From positions 7,063,170 through 7,127,169 of the forward strand of contig CM050655.1 of assembly GCA_027574665.1 (NCBI GenBank): DNA of 64,000 nt, given 5' to 3'. A program made the translations under genes and the position numbers. How positions within the stretch are numbered: the first letter of the stretch is position 1; every line of letters starts with the position of its first letter. The DNA comes from Rhynochetos jubatus. Taxonomy: Eukaryota > Chordata > Aves > Eurypygiformes > Rhynochetidae. The notes under the pieces are model-generated. The model was given only the letters and a program-made list of their open reading frames with translations, did not search any database and was not told the origin of the DNA. Below are positions 21,732 through 34,460 of this stretch, in pieces.

Positions 21732-22979
21732 AGCCAGGAGATACATCCAGAAAGCAAAGCACATTTTGATTTAGGCACTGAAACAAATACAGGCGTGGGG
21801 CGGGGGAGGCCTCCCCTCAGTCCTTCCCATGGGTTTCTTATGCTTTTTTCAAGCCAGTGCACAAAAATCCCTCATGTAGTATTTCATTATGAAAAGGAAG
21901 CTTCCACTTATATGAAATCTATTTTTATTGTTCTACTTCCACTGACTTGCTTTTTGATGCTTTTCATTGCCCTGAGTGCCTGTGCCAAGTATGCAATATA
22001 GCTTGTTAATAAAAAACTTGAGGCTAACCCAAGCTCCGCTGAACCGGTTTTCCTCATGCTGCTGCTGTTTCTATTCTCGTTTTTTGGTCATGCTTGCAGT
22101 CCACCATCACCAAGTAGGTATTAGGAGGAATATTAAATAACATTTGTGAATGATGACCCTTAGAGAAGACCAGATGGTAGTTCTTGGTCTCAGCGCACAA
22201 ACATCAGGGTTTGCTTCTACTCTAATTATTTATTTGGACCTGCTGAATTCATACAAAAAGTCTGCCAGGCCTATAAGCCTGGGACACTACCGGTGCTCTG
22301 ACACATTATGTGTCTTCTTGCAATGAGCAGTAAAAATCCCCACGACACGTTGAAGTGACAGTTACCTACAAACGCACCTACCCAAACCCTACAGATGCTG
22401 CCACCTTTCACAGGTTGCAGGGACAGAGACCTCCCAGATCCGTGCTGACACTTCCAAGCAAGCTCTAGCAGCATCTTCCCTTGCCACCACAGGCAAATGG
22501 GAGCCTAGGATGCGTGTCTCCTGTGAGCAAGTGTCTTGAGAGGATTTCCAGCCCCAGGAAACCACCAGGTTTCCTTCCAGGAACACCCATCCAAGACTGG
22601 CCCAGAGCGCTCCCTACCAGCAGGGACTAGAGAGGGGCGGCTGCTCTAGCTGCATGGTGGGCAGGGTGTGCGTACAGCCAGAGCCACCCCTGCCCTCTGG
22701 GCAGAGGAGCAGGGCAGGCTGCCACAGCAGTGACCTGCAGAGATTGTGCTCACCTAGCAGAACCGTGAGGCTGTGCATGAGAAGCATTACCTATCCCTCA
22801 GCTAGTTTTGTCTTTGAAGAAGAGAACTTCCCTATAAAGAGGTAAAAGAAAACCCTCAAAATCTGTTTTGTTTCCAGAGTATGCTATTAAAAAAAGTACA
22901 GCGATACCTCAAACGGAATGTTTGAATCCAGACATGTTCAAAGAACTAGGCTAACAGCACTTCTTTCATTCTTTTTCAT
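21732..22979. other. Unique noncoding DNA
   Basis: No exon or repeat was recognised. A plus-strand AATAAA lies at about 22,006-22,011 without transcript evidence. Confidence 0.5.
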
Positions 22980-23420
22980 TTAAATTGAACAAAATGGTTT
23001 GCTGCGTACATGCTGTTCACTTCAAAAGCCCATTCTTAATCCATTAATAAATAGCAGCCTAAAAGGAATCATACACAAGTAAATTTTTAATGCATTAGCC
23101 AAAACAACAACCAGCAGATGGGCAGGACGAATTAACCGTGTGAATCCTTCCCACTGGTATCTTTGCAAAGGGTGGAAATTAATAGCAGAAAAGTACTATT
23201 AGAAGGCAGAAAGTTTTTAGCTTTGGCTTTTTTTATTTTTATTAAAATAAATAAAATAGGTTTTGTTGCACTCCAGGTTACGTGCTATAAAATATGAATC
23301 TTTGTTTTAAATCACACTGCAGCTGTACAATAAACATCCAACTGTACCGGTAGCTATTGATTATATCAAAAGTGTAATGAGGATATCAAAATGGTAATGT
23401 AAGGGAAGAAAAAATCCCTG
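22980..23420. promoter_or_regulatory. Candidate conserved noncoding element
   Basis: The sequence is AT-rich and non-repetitive with several TAAT and MEF2/Cdx-like AT cores: ttaatccattaataaatagc near 23,036 and tattaaaataaataaaatag near 23,239. A paired atatcaaaa motif occurs in tgattatatcaaaagtg at about 23,358 and gaggatatcaaaatgg at about 23,379. The appearance suits an enhancer, but conservation is untested. Confidence 0.28.
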
Positions 23421-25859
23421 TATCTTCACATACCCTGTCTGATTTCAGAAATAGATCACTTTTTCATCTATTTCTGGTAGGTTTGAATCAGACCATTTTG
23501 AGTACCGTACCACATTATAAGCTGAAGTAGAATATCGGTATGAAGACTGACTTAGCAGCTTCATAAATTGATAATTACCTGGAAATGTGGTTTCCACTTT
23601 GGTAAAACTCCTCCCAACTCACCCTGGGCTCTGACAGCTTTTTGCATTGCCTTCATTGTCTCCAGCCACCCATGCAATAGACAGCTGAAATCTGACTTGT
23701 AAAGGAAGGTTCCCTCCGAGAAGGAGAACTGCCTGCAGGAAAACGTCATCCTTCCCCACACTTCAGCGTGTTTATTTACAAGAATCTCGTTAATTTTCCA
23801 GCACAGACCAGCTTCTATTCTGATCACTAACTGCCCTGGCAATTAAGTCTACCTCGATAGCTATCAAACTCCAGCCACCCTCTTCAGTGCAACTGTAACT
23901 GTTTCGGAAGGACTCCTTTCAAGCCCTTTTTCTGAGGTACCGCCTTTCCAAAGATACCCCATTACCCATGGATCTTTACCCTGATGGAAAAGAAATTTGA
24001 GATGTGATCCCTTACCCTCTGAATTTTGAGAGATATGGTTACCTTCGGCAAGTTTGGTGTTTATAACAAAACCAAACGCGATCCCATTAGCCTCGTTTCT
24101 GTTATGGAAGTATCCCAGATGTGCAATACCCTATCCCACATGTCATGCTCTGATTTAAGGAAAAAAACCGTCACCCTAACTGGGTACACAATCCATCGAA
24201 TCACTGCCGCGCATGCCCAAAAGGCTGCAAACATCACTTCGACTCTCACTGTTGGTCAAAAGGACAATGACAAACAGAAGAAGTGAAGCTTGTGAGTTAG
24301 AAAAGGACTAGAAAACAAACAAATCAGTATGTCACCACTCAGCTCAACCCTCCTCCCGAGGATGGTGCCTAGATCTGGCCTCCCTTCCTGAAAACAAGTG
24401 TGCTGTGGATTTAGGAAAGGTAGAGTGGGTGATGGGAGGCACTTTCGTGCAAGGCTGTCATCTGGAAGAATCATGACAAAGCAGCACTGGAACCAGGTCT
24501 GTCATCTCAGGAGTGACATGGGAAGATGAATAAGGAGTGACTACTAACTGTCTCACGTTATACATAAGAAATAGGGGACAGCAAATGAATTTATCTGATG
24601 GTGGAGTCAAACCAAGGAAATAGATTTCACAAAAGTGTCTGGGACTGGGGAACTCACTGCCCTTGTTGCTGCAGATGCTAGAATTTAGGGGGTCAGTAAG
24701 CCATCAGTTAAATGAACAGGGTCTTTTTTTTTTTAAATCCATTTAGCCCTAAGTGCGACGGTGCCATCACCTGTGCCTGAAGACATCTCTGATCCATTCC
24801 AGGAAAACTAGTTTTCTGAAGCATCATTCCTACTCATACCCTCTGCTTCCGCAGGCACCTGCTACCAGCCTCTGTCAGCCAGAACGGCTCCTCAGTCTCA
24901 GGACAGGGGTTCTTACAACAGTCTGCAACCAAACCTGAAGCAAGTGCTGCGATGGCACTGATGCCCACAAACCTTGCGATCCACATACCAGAAAGATTCC
25001 TCCTTTGTGTTACGGAGTTCCCTTTCCACTCTAAAATTGGGATGATCCTTTTTTTCCCCTCTACCACAGTACCAAGATCTCTCATCATTAGAGCCCTGAG
25101 ACACGAAGGGGTTTCTCATGTGCACTACAGGGGTCTGCAGGACCCTGTGAGGTGTGTGGATCTGGACATGTCTGCCCCTAGGAAAGGGCCACAACAGGGT
25201 GGGATGGCTCAGTGGCAGCGGACGCCCCACACCATCCTGCTGCTGGCAGGGGGAAAGCACGGCCACCGCGCAAGCAGCTTCAAAGGGTACGGCCGATGAA
25301 GCGCCATAGGTGCCAGGCAAGCCCAGCCGCAGCTTGGGCTGGAGGCAGGACAGGGAGCTCTCCTGTTATGCAACACCATTTGAGATGGCTGCAGCCACTG
25401 CTAAATAAAATGCCTCCTGACACCAAGAACCTACCCTCTGCACCCCTGGGAAAACACTGCACCAGACAGATGTCCTATTTAACCAGAAGAAAGATTTTCA
25501 CCTTAATCCTCAAGGATCTTCAGTTTAGAAGGGGAACAGGAACCTTAACTTAATTACCAGTTGGGCCTGGCCGATGGAAAATTGTCACCCCCATGATTAT
25601 GCCACGCTCAAGCCCGGTCCCTCCCTCCCCAGGCCTGACACAGCCGACCTGCAGCACTGGCTTGCATCGGGGCTGGGGCTGCCCTGTGCAAGGGGCTGTA
25701 GGAACCTTCCCCCTTCCACCACTCTGCATGGGACTCCGTTTTGCTTCAGGCAGCAACTTCTCCTGATATATTTTCTTCTTCACAGAATAATTAAAAAGTT
25801 AATCTAGCCAGGATCTTACTGTACATACAAAAGCTGTTTGACTGTCACTGACTGTATTT
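23421..25859. other. Unique noncoding DNA
   Basis: No exon or repeat was recognised. It includes a T11 run near 24,724 and a GC-richer patch at about 25,130-25,770 with shadow frames on both strands. An 86-codon plus frame at 24,026-24,286 has no recognisable domain. Confidence 0.5.
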
Positions 25860-26190
25860 ATTTCTCCTCCAACCCAATAGGCAAAGTACTTACCCTCTTT
25901 TCTTTGTGATCATCATTTGAACTGCATTCCGTTTCAATATAGCTTGAATTTAATTTAGATTTTGCTTAACTGATTTTTATTCTATTATCTTTTGTTCTCT
26001 GGGCAAATATATATTTAATCTTGAGAGTAAAATTGTTACAATTAAATCTGTGTTTTTAGAGGTAATATAAATTAGAGGGTAGAGATGAAGTAATATGTAG
26101 CAGCTTGTATGGAATTACATAGATGGAATAATAACTCACTTGCATGAGCAGTGCACCATGACAGAGATTAGCTGTTACCAAGAAAAGGTA
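25860..26190. promoter_or_regulatory. Candidate conserved noncoding element
   Basis: Non-repetitive, strongly AT-rich sequence with repeated aatttaatttag, gttacaattaaatc and gaattacatag cores and a gcatgagcagtgcacc motif at about 26,142. It resembles vertebrate enhancer sequence by composition. There is no alignment evidence. Confidence 0.28.
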
Positions 26191-29100
26191 TTTGTTATTC
26201 AGATTTTGGTACCCACTGAAGTACTACATGATGCTTAAATACGTTACAAAAGCCTCTACAGAAACAGAAGTCTGTGAAACTCATTCAGGAATGTCAGCTT
26301 TTCAACTCAAACTGACAAAACGTGGGCAGTTTCGAGCACTCATCTTCCTGCCTAAATCCCTGAGATGATGGCCATGGCGATGCCTATCACATGAAGGCGG
26401 AGAAAATCCTTCAGCCTCCTTTTACCTCACTGTGACACGCCAACAAGTTTAACTAACAAAAAAGACGGCTTCAGAGAAGGAGGACAGAAATCTCCATAAA
26501 ATTACCATGACCCAAAATTTCCTGTGTGTCTTGCATTTGGGGCACCAGGTCTTAACAGCTTAAGTTTGGCCTGGAACCCAAAAGACCACTTTTTGCTTTG
26601 AAAATCTGCACCTATTTATCTCCCAGGTACAATTATGCGAAGATCTTTGCAGCATAAGAGGATGAACAAACACCCAATGGATTCACTTTCCCTTTTTAAT
26701 ACAAATGATGTTTACATTTTTAATTCCTATTTGTATTCTTGACGAGGCAATGAGAATGAATCAAGTGCAGGGGGGCCCTGGAGTATGATGACAGGCAATT
26801 TAGCTTCTGAAATGCATAAATCTTAGGGTATTCACACGTGGTTTTCTCTATACAGCACATGCGAACACCATGTGATCTGTCTGTTTCACAAGTTACATTA
26901 TGTCCCTAATTGTACTTCACAATCAAAGGCCGGAAGGAGACCAGGCTGTTCTGATATGCGAGCAATTTTAGATTTAAATTAAGTTAGGGAACGATTTCCA
27001 TTTCAGAAGTGGGTTTGAAATTTAACAAGTGAAATAGAGCTGTTCTCAATAAGGGACACAAAAGATGGGAGCGCAAACTGTTTGACGAGGCAGCTGATAT
27101 TTGGACAGCAGAAGTGCTGCATACATGAACATACTTTTCGTTTGTGTTCTTGTCCACTTGATTGAAGAGAAAAGAGTTCATGGACATTTTAAACAACTGC
27201 TACCCAAGGGCATCACAGCTCCATCCACAAAAGGAAAACTGGCCTAGTGAAAAACAAAACAAAACAACAACAGTGCCCTTCTTAATAAAAAGTACTAGTG
27301 CTTTTTAGCAGGGTACTGGAACCAGACCCCACGTTACTTTTCTTCAGGCGAAAAATGCAACGTCCACTTCTGCTGTTTCTTCAGATATTTTAAACTAGTG
27401 GGTGGAGTTTGCTTTTCTGCTGTTTTACTTAGCTTTGATACTTCTCATTTTATAACCTAAAGCTGTATTCTTTCTAAAAATATGAAAAAGAAACGTTGCA
27501 AGTTGTGAAATAAAGACCATAAGGTAGTTCTGCAACTGCTTTGTAGGACATACCGTAATAACCAAGAGACTGAGAAATAATGCTACTCCAAAATTAAATG
27601 GGCAACACTGGTTTCCTTTAAAGGCCACCGTCATCCGGCAGGGCAGTCTCCCTTTTCACAATTCATACTTCCAGATGTTTCATAGCACAACTGCTTACTT
27701 CCCGAATAAAGACCATTTTAGACCCACAAACGCAGCGTGAGAACCTAGCTGGGTTTCCTTTATTGTCAAGCACGAGTAGTTCCTAAAAATACTGAAGAAA
27801 TTTTAAGGCATCTTGCATCTCATGCTGCTAAGAATGAAAAGGCTTAACAAGAGAAAAGTAAAGAAGGATTTGGCCTATCTTCTTCTATTCTGGAAGAATA
27901 ATAAGAAAAAAGTCAGCAAGGTGAACTTTCTGAAGAAGAAAATGTTTTCTTGGTAAATAAAGCACCTGCCTTCAAATTCAGCCTGCCACAGGAAGGTCGC
28001 AGTGGACGTTTCTTCCAAGGCCCCTTCCAGGAGAGAGGTTTACAATTACTGATCTTTCCTGGTCCCTCCATTCTTCTCAGGAAGATCTCATTTCTTTTCA
28101 TTTATACGACTTTGCTCTGAGCTGCTGCTGCCTCCACCACTATCTCTAACCTAAGCTCAAGAATTTTCCACTCTGTAAAGCATCTCTGATGAAAGCTACA
28201 AAAAGGCACAAGTGTGTTCGCTGGGGAAATACCACAAAGTCGATGATGTCTGATCTCCGCTTACAATAGCTGTATGAGAGCATTGCCTCTCAGCCGAGAG
28301 ACATCTGGATTAAAAAGATAGGGGAGCGAGGGGATAGGAAGGAAGGATGGACAGACCTGCCTAGGATAAGATTTACAGAGACTAAAGGATCAGCGGTACA
28401 ATACAAAGCAAACAAATTCAATTTGATAAAACATCCTGTACACAAGGTATCACCTAGCACTTTACAGAGAGATAAAAGACCAAGATAATGCTTTGAGTAT
28501 TGGATACTGTGACTCATAAAAGCAAAACAGGAAAATACACAAATAAAGTTGAAGTAGTTCAGATAAAGGAAAAGTGCTGAATTTAAAAGCATCTGGAGTA
28601 CAAGCATATGTTCCTATAGAACAGCTACAACTAGAGAAAAAATGAACCTAAAACAATTAAAGGCTCATTTAAGCCTTAGTGTTTATCAAAGCATCTCTCT
28701 ACTAGAAGTCTTAGGCTGACAGAAACTCATTTTAACCTGCTGGAATTGGAACTGCAGAAAAATCTCACCTTTTCATGGTTTCCCACCCCCCCAGTACCTC
28801 TCTGCCTTACGCAAAACTCCAAAGAGAGATTAAAAAAAAATGATGGACAAGCTTTTCTGAAACATAAAAACCCCTGAGTTTGAATCCAGTAAGTTTTCGA
28901 TTAGATCTCTTCTTATTTAGATACAATTTTGTCAATTCTATGTAAACATAAGGGAGAGCAAAAAAACCAAAAAGCATGAACCAAAGTGTAACAACAACAA
29001 ACATAGGGAGAGGTCTGAAGGCACAACTGACTCATGATTTCTGGATGCACAAAACTAATAGCTCCATGCACCTGCAAAATTTAAGTTAAAAACTGTGACC

Positions 29101-30879
29101 ACCCCACAGTTTTAGTAATAGCTTTGAGTTATTAGGAGCCAAAGTGGCGGATGAGCCAGGAAGAAGCTCAAGAACAGAGTAAAGGAGCAGGCAGGGAGCA
29201 AGGCTGGCAGGATGGAGAGCAGCGAGACAGCTTGAGAGGACCCCACGCAGGGTCTGCCTGCCTGGCTCAAGAGCCCGGGAAGCAGCAATGCTGCCAGTGC
29301 TGCAGTGCTGTCCCGGGAAGCGGGAGTACATCCTTGCAAAACATCAGTACTGCAGAGTGGCAACTATGTACGTGGGAAAGCTGTTAAAGAGGAAAGCAGA
29401 GGCCCTCAACACCAGGCATCACACAGGCAGCAGCAGAAGGGGGCTGAAGGACGCCTGGCACTCTGCTCCGAAGGGCAGATGGGCGATGCTTCAGGGCAGG
29501 GAAATGTAGAAGACAGAAGCGACGCAGCCTCCACTACCTGTATTTTCTGCTGGTGACAGTGAAGAGCTGTAAAGGGACAACTGAGGGGAAACAGTGGCAG
29601 GATCATAAACACAGGGTAAATGATTGATTCTTTCTTCCAGATGTGAGATTTTATCCTGGAAACAGAAAGTATGGGGGAGTCACGGAGCTGACAGAGCCTG
29701 GACAGGCAGATCAGTGACTACAAGGTAGTTACGACAGTGACTGATGGCAGTACAGCAGGGTATCACCTCAACAAGCCCTGTTATCGCTTCTGAAACTAAA
29801 CCCACGACTGATGCCAGAAGAGACGGAAGCGTGGCACAAATCACTGCAATGCTGGAAACTCAGCTACAAATGAAGGCTCCCAAAAGGTGGGGCTGGGCCT
29901 GCCCCTGTGCCCAAGTGATGATGGGCACTAGCCTGCCCGTACCCGTACCCCGCTTTGGCATAGGGGACCCCCCCTGCAAAGGGCCATACGTGCCCCACTC
30001 CGGAGCTACATCACGCACAGGCGGCCACTGCCTAGATCTGTCGTGTGTCAGACTTCTCACTCACCCCTTTCCTCTCCCCAGCCCACACCTGTGTCAAACA
30101 CTGATCCAAACACACTTTCTTCCAAGGCCAGAGTGCCCATGGATTTATCTTCCTATACTGCTTACCTTACCCTAATTCACATGAACACAGCACAGGGATT
30201 AGTTCTGAGTCCCTTCAGAATCCAAGCTCTACATCAACATAAACTGCATCTGCTGAAAAAGACCATCTCCTCACACTGGACCTGCTCCGCTTACACAGAA
30301 GCTTCCAGAAGGCATTCCTGGGGGCCCTCTCCATTCCCAGAAAGGTCCCTTAGTCTGCCAGCTTTGAAGGAACAAGAGGTGCAGCTGCATGAACCACAAC
30401 TCCCAAGCAATTTACTGCCACTTCTTTGTCTTTAACCTAATTCAACCAAGAAATTAGTTTGAAGGTTAGGAACGGGAACCTTCCCAGGATCCTTTTCCAC
30501 GGGAGCAGTGCAGTTCAACGTTCACCTTGTGAATCAAAAGTCAGAATACATTAGATGCCTGATGGGGTAACACTACGGATGTTCCTTTCAAAAGCACCAT
30601 ATATAGCCACTTTTTCCATCAAAAAGAAAATGACACAAAAATTGACGTGTTTCCGTTCTGTAAGGATTATTCTATAAGCAACTTCAGGAATATTTGTTGT
30701 TATTTAATCTTGTTAAAAAAACCGCACAGCTTAGGAGAAAATGCGTGCATTGGATCTATTTTTCTTCCAAGCAGGACAAAAAATTGTTCATTCTCTGCAA
30801 GCACAGTAGCCTCATGAACCTAAACATACTCTGCATCAGCTCAAGCTGTTGTGTACACTAAAATGATCAATGCTGAGAG
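26191..30879. other. Unique noncoding DNA
   Basis: No exon or interspersed repeat was recognised over about 4.7 kb. 26,640-27,000 is AT-rich and could be conserved. 29,140-30,040 is GC-richer, with several short shadow frames on both strands but no domain and no splice-site pattern I trust. Confidence 0.5.
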
Positions 30880-31340
30880 CTTCTGAAATTATTTCCACAG
30901 CTAGACACTGCATGGCTTTTTTAAGGCTTAAACCACCTTCCTTTTACATTTTCATGGATTGGGAAATCAGCCATTAATATGAGTATGTTCTGGAATTTTC
31001 ATTTTTAGAGCATGCAAAAATATTCTGAACATGTCAAAAGTCATACTTGTAATTAATTCAAGGACCTAATTAGCTGCAAATAAACAGGAAATTCCTAAGA
31101 CACTGCACAATAAGAAATTTAAAGATTTTGAGAGGTTAGATTGCAGATTCAATTAATTTGGTATTCCATAAAAACCCATGAGTTAACCATATTTATTGAA
31201 CAACAGCTCCAGCTGTGAAATAATCCTATTGAATAGGTATGGTATATAATCTACAAAACACGCAGTAAAGGGGTAACAGACATAATGCAGCTGAGCAAGC
31301 ATTTAAATAATGAGAAATTGCACCATGAATTAAAATCTTT
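30880..31340. promoter_or_regulatory. Candidate conserved noncoding element (strongest by motif density)
   Basis: gtaattaattcaagg at 31,049 and cctaattagctgc at 31,065 are consecutive homeodomain sites. They are followed by caaataaacagg (a forkhead core) at about 31,077, caattaatttgg at about 31,150, and tgaaataatcc and atttaaataatg further on. An E-box-like cagctccagctg lies near 31,203. Composition is homogeneous and free of repeats. The cluster suggests a developmental enhancer; this is inference. Confidence 0.38.
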
Positions 31341-33150
31341 TAGTGTGAAAGGGGACAAAAAAAGGAAGGTTAATATTTACAAGAGGTACAAATCAGGAAA
31401 ATTCACACTTACTTTGAAATTGTAGCAGGTAAGTCTATAAGGAAAGACAAAAAACTCACAGTGGGCCCACAAATAATGAGAACAGGTAGCTGTTGCAATG
31501 CTTCAGCATCTGATCCAAGTGATTAACAGCCTGCAAACTATCTTGCTTTTCCACATTTTTTTCTACCCCAGAACTAGATATTTTTCCCAGGACAAATATT
31601 AATTCTGATAGATAAGTCTTAGAAGTGAAAGAATGGTCATTACTTCCTACATAAAAATATGGGTTGCAGCGCTCCAAATCTCATCTTTCAGGATAGCAAA
31701 TTAGCTCTGTTGAAATAATGCATTTACAGAAGGATGATTAGTGAGTTTTCTCTTAGATGAGATATCTGAGGTGATACTCAGAAGCAACACAAGCATCCTT
31801 GAAGGCAGTGAATGGGGTCTCAAAACTACGCCAACAGAGCGGGATTTCAGAAGTACTGCACACACTTTCCTAGGTGCAAAGCAGCACGAAAAAATCCAAA
31901 TTAAATTACAAGAGCAAGAAAATTTAGATAATTTGGGATTGTTGAACATCCTTCTGATGTGTTACAACAGCTCACAGAAGACTTATTTTTGGTGCAAGGC
32001 TTAACAGCACTTCCATTAACCTACTGCAGCCAGTGGAGTTTTATTCCATTAATTCACGGGAACTGATGTTGGCTTGATTACAGATTGCAAATATTTTTGA
32101 AAAGCAGAAGCTATGCTGCAGTACTCACTTCTCCAACAATAAGATAAATTGTTATTCAAATTCTGTATATAGAGCAAAAGATAATCAGTCAATACTCAAG
32201 AATGGACTACTTAAATGCCTTCAAAATTAAATTACATTGCAGCTCAATGCAATTTAAAATGTCAAAGAAATCAGAGGCTCTCACAGATTTTAATTAAAGC
32301 AATCTCCTCTATATTCAGCCCTTCCCTTTTTCCCATCCTGCTGCTACTTATTCCTTTCATGTTTATTCACTGCTTTGCATAAAACAATGAAAACAACCAA
32401 ATTTACTTCTCATTATTTATAGTAGCACAGTTCTTAAAAATACAAGGATGACATTCTCCATCCTAAATAAATGACTGGTTTGGACAGTGATATTTCAGAA
32501 ACCCAGGCATGCCCATAGTCTAATTTTATGGATAAATTCCCACAGAAATAACCAGCTCAAACGCATGCAAAATCTCAGTCACCGAATAAAAGGTAGTTTA
32601 ATATCCTTTAAACAATCTCAGGAGGAAAAAACCAAGCGTCAGTGGACAAAGCAGAGAGGTTTCCCAGAGCAGATCTCCGTGCTGGGTGGCAGCATACTAT
32701 AGATACCTACAAGTGATGTGGCAGTGAACAGTCTGAGTTGTTGCCCCCAGCCTCTGTGAGCAAAGCCCTCAGAGCACACTGCTGGGAGCAGAGCTAACTA
32801 CAAGTCAACTCAGCAAACAGCGACGAGGCCATTTAGGCATGGGAGGGATGGGGCAGGGCCCAAACACCCCAGGAGTTTCCCATCCAGCCCCACACAGTGG
32901 ATGCAAGGAACCAGAAGGTCCCTACGGAGCTGTGCCGCACCCCGGAGCGGAGCAAACAGAGACCCCCGCTGCTACCTAACAGTCACAAGGCCACAAGCAG
33001 CAGCTCGGCTACCGTCACCAGGATTTATACAGTTTGCTTCAACAGAGCCAAGGGCTTGCCGTATTTCCACATCAGCTTTTCTCTCCCAACATAAGTATCT
33101 TTCTATTGCTATCCCACCACAATCCTGACAGCAGGAGGGGGAGAAAAATA
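31341..33150. other. Unique noncoding DNA
   Basis: No exon or repeat was recognised. An 87-codon frame (31,741-32,004 plus) has no known domain. AT-rich 32,020-32,470 resembles the enhancer candidates but is weaker. Confidence 0.5.
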
Positions 33151-33423
33151 TCATAGAATCCTAGAATGGTTTGGGTCGGAAGGGACCTTAAAGATCATCT
33201 AGTTCCAACCCCCCTGACATGGGCAGGGACACCCTCCACTAGCCCAGGTTGCTCCAAGCCTCATCCAGCCTGGCCTTGGACACTTCCAGGGATGGGGCAC
33301 CCACAGCTTCTCTGGGCAACCTGTTCCAGTGCTCCCCACCTGCTCCGGGAAGAATTTCTTCCTGTTACGTAATCTAAATCTCCCCGCTTTCAGTTTAAAC
33401 CCGCTACCCCTTGTCCTGTCATC
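33151..33423 (-). mobile_element. CR1 LINE, 5'-truncated 3' end
   Basis: It begins tcatagaatcctagaatgg then tttgggtcggaagggacc, the reverse of the CR1 tail and 3'UTR, and runs to the ccttgtcctgtc block of the ORF2 C-terminal region at about 33,420. Little divergence is visible relative to the other copies, so it belongs to a relatively young subfamily here. About 273 bp remain; no coding capacity. Confidence 0.93.
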
Positions 33424-34059
33424 CTAAATATATGTATAAAGAGAAAAGGACCCCCCCAAAAGCCTTCCCCTTACCTTGTATCCCAGGAAATGTGACAGGC
33501 TGGGGCTAACCGAAGGGCCAGGCAGGACAGGGCCGTGGGTGAGCAGGAGGGCAGCACTCCCCACGAAGGGCCAAGGGCCCTGCCCACGCCTGAATAGGCC
33601 TCCTGGCCCAGGGCGGGTGGGGGCCCAGGGGAGGCTCATCAGGGCCCCCCAGCAGCTTCCAGGCTTTGCTTTTCAGCTCCCATGGGTTCCTCCTGCCAGA
33701 AAGGCACCAGCAGAACAGCCCACGGCTGACAGTGCCCAAGCCTGCTCCAGAAGGCCAGATCGGTCAGAAATAATGCATTTTCTATGGCAAATTTCACATC
33801 TTGTACTATTTACACTCTATTACTTTTATCATCTTCACAAACTAATTCATTACTCAGAATTATTCTTCTGACCATTTCTAGGGGGGGGTTCCTAACTTGC
33901 TCTAATTCCCTGGGTGACTGAAGCAGTTGTGATTGCAAACTCTGTATCTGCACTCTGCAAATATACTGAACTACATATTTTAACAGCTGTTCCAGAGACA
34001 CGGGATAGCAAGGAGGTCTATCACTAGGAGCCTTCTGGATATCAAATGTAGCTCACAGT
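33424..34059. other. GC-rich unique block
   Basis: 33,480-33,750 is unusually GC-rich for this window and has overlapping frames of 71-131 codons on both strands. None shows a domain. It abuts the truncated end of the CR1 copy. It contains a G-quadruplex motif. Confidence 0.45.
33611..33631 (+). other. G-quadruplex motif
   Basis: The pattern is GGGCGGGTGGGGG, then CCCA, then GGGG, giving four G-tracts with loops of 1, 1 and 4 bases. It lies in the GC-rich block just right of a CR1 copy. Confidence 0.75.
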
Positions 34060-34460
34060 CAACAAAATTATAATAAATTGAATTAGAAATTAAATATTTG
34101 TTACAGTCTGCAGGCTACTTTACGATACATGCTGCCTGCACCATTACCATACACCTGCAGAATGTGCCCAATTGCACTGCTCCCTTAGCAAGTCTCCAGA
34201 TTTCTGCTACAGTGTATTTGCCTTTTTTTACATTGCCTGCCACATTCGGAACTCTTTAAAGTGCCAGGTAATCTTTTTTTCCTTAGATCGGGAAGTTCTG
34301 CTGGTTACTGTTGGTTGAATGGTAAGCATTTGCTGTAGGAAAAACTCTTGGGTTTTCAGTTTCTGGCTGAGGTGACATATCTAATTAGGAGCTATCATGT
34401 GCCATAGCTTAATCAACCTCTCATTAACATTCTTATCATCACAATTTCACAAAAAGAATT
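34060..34460. promoter_or_regulatory. Candidate conserved noncoding element
   Basis: AT-rich, repeat-free sequence with attataataaattgaattag at about 34,067, a paired gctgcctgcacc/cacctgcag segment around 34,130-34,160 (an E-box CACCTG), and tagcttaatcaacctctcat (a TAATC core) at about 34,405. Conservation is untested. Confidence 0.25.

Noticed and set aside
29140-30435. Cluster of frames in a GC-richer region (143 and 130 codons)
   Set aside because: Frames occur on both strands with no domain or consistent splice sites; a coding gene is not supported.
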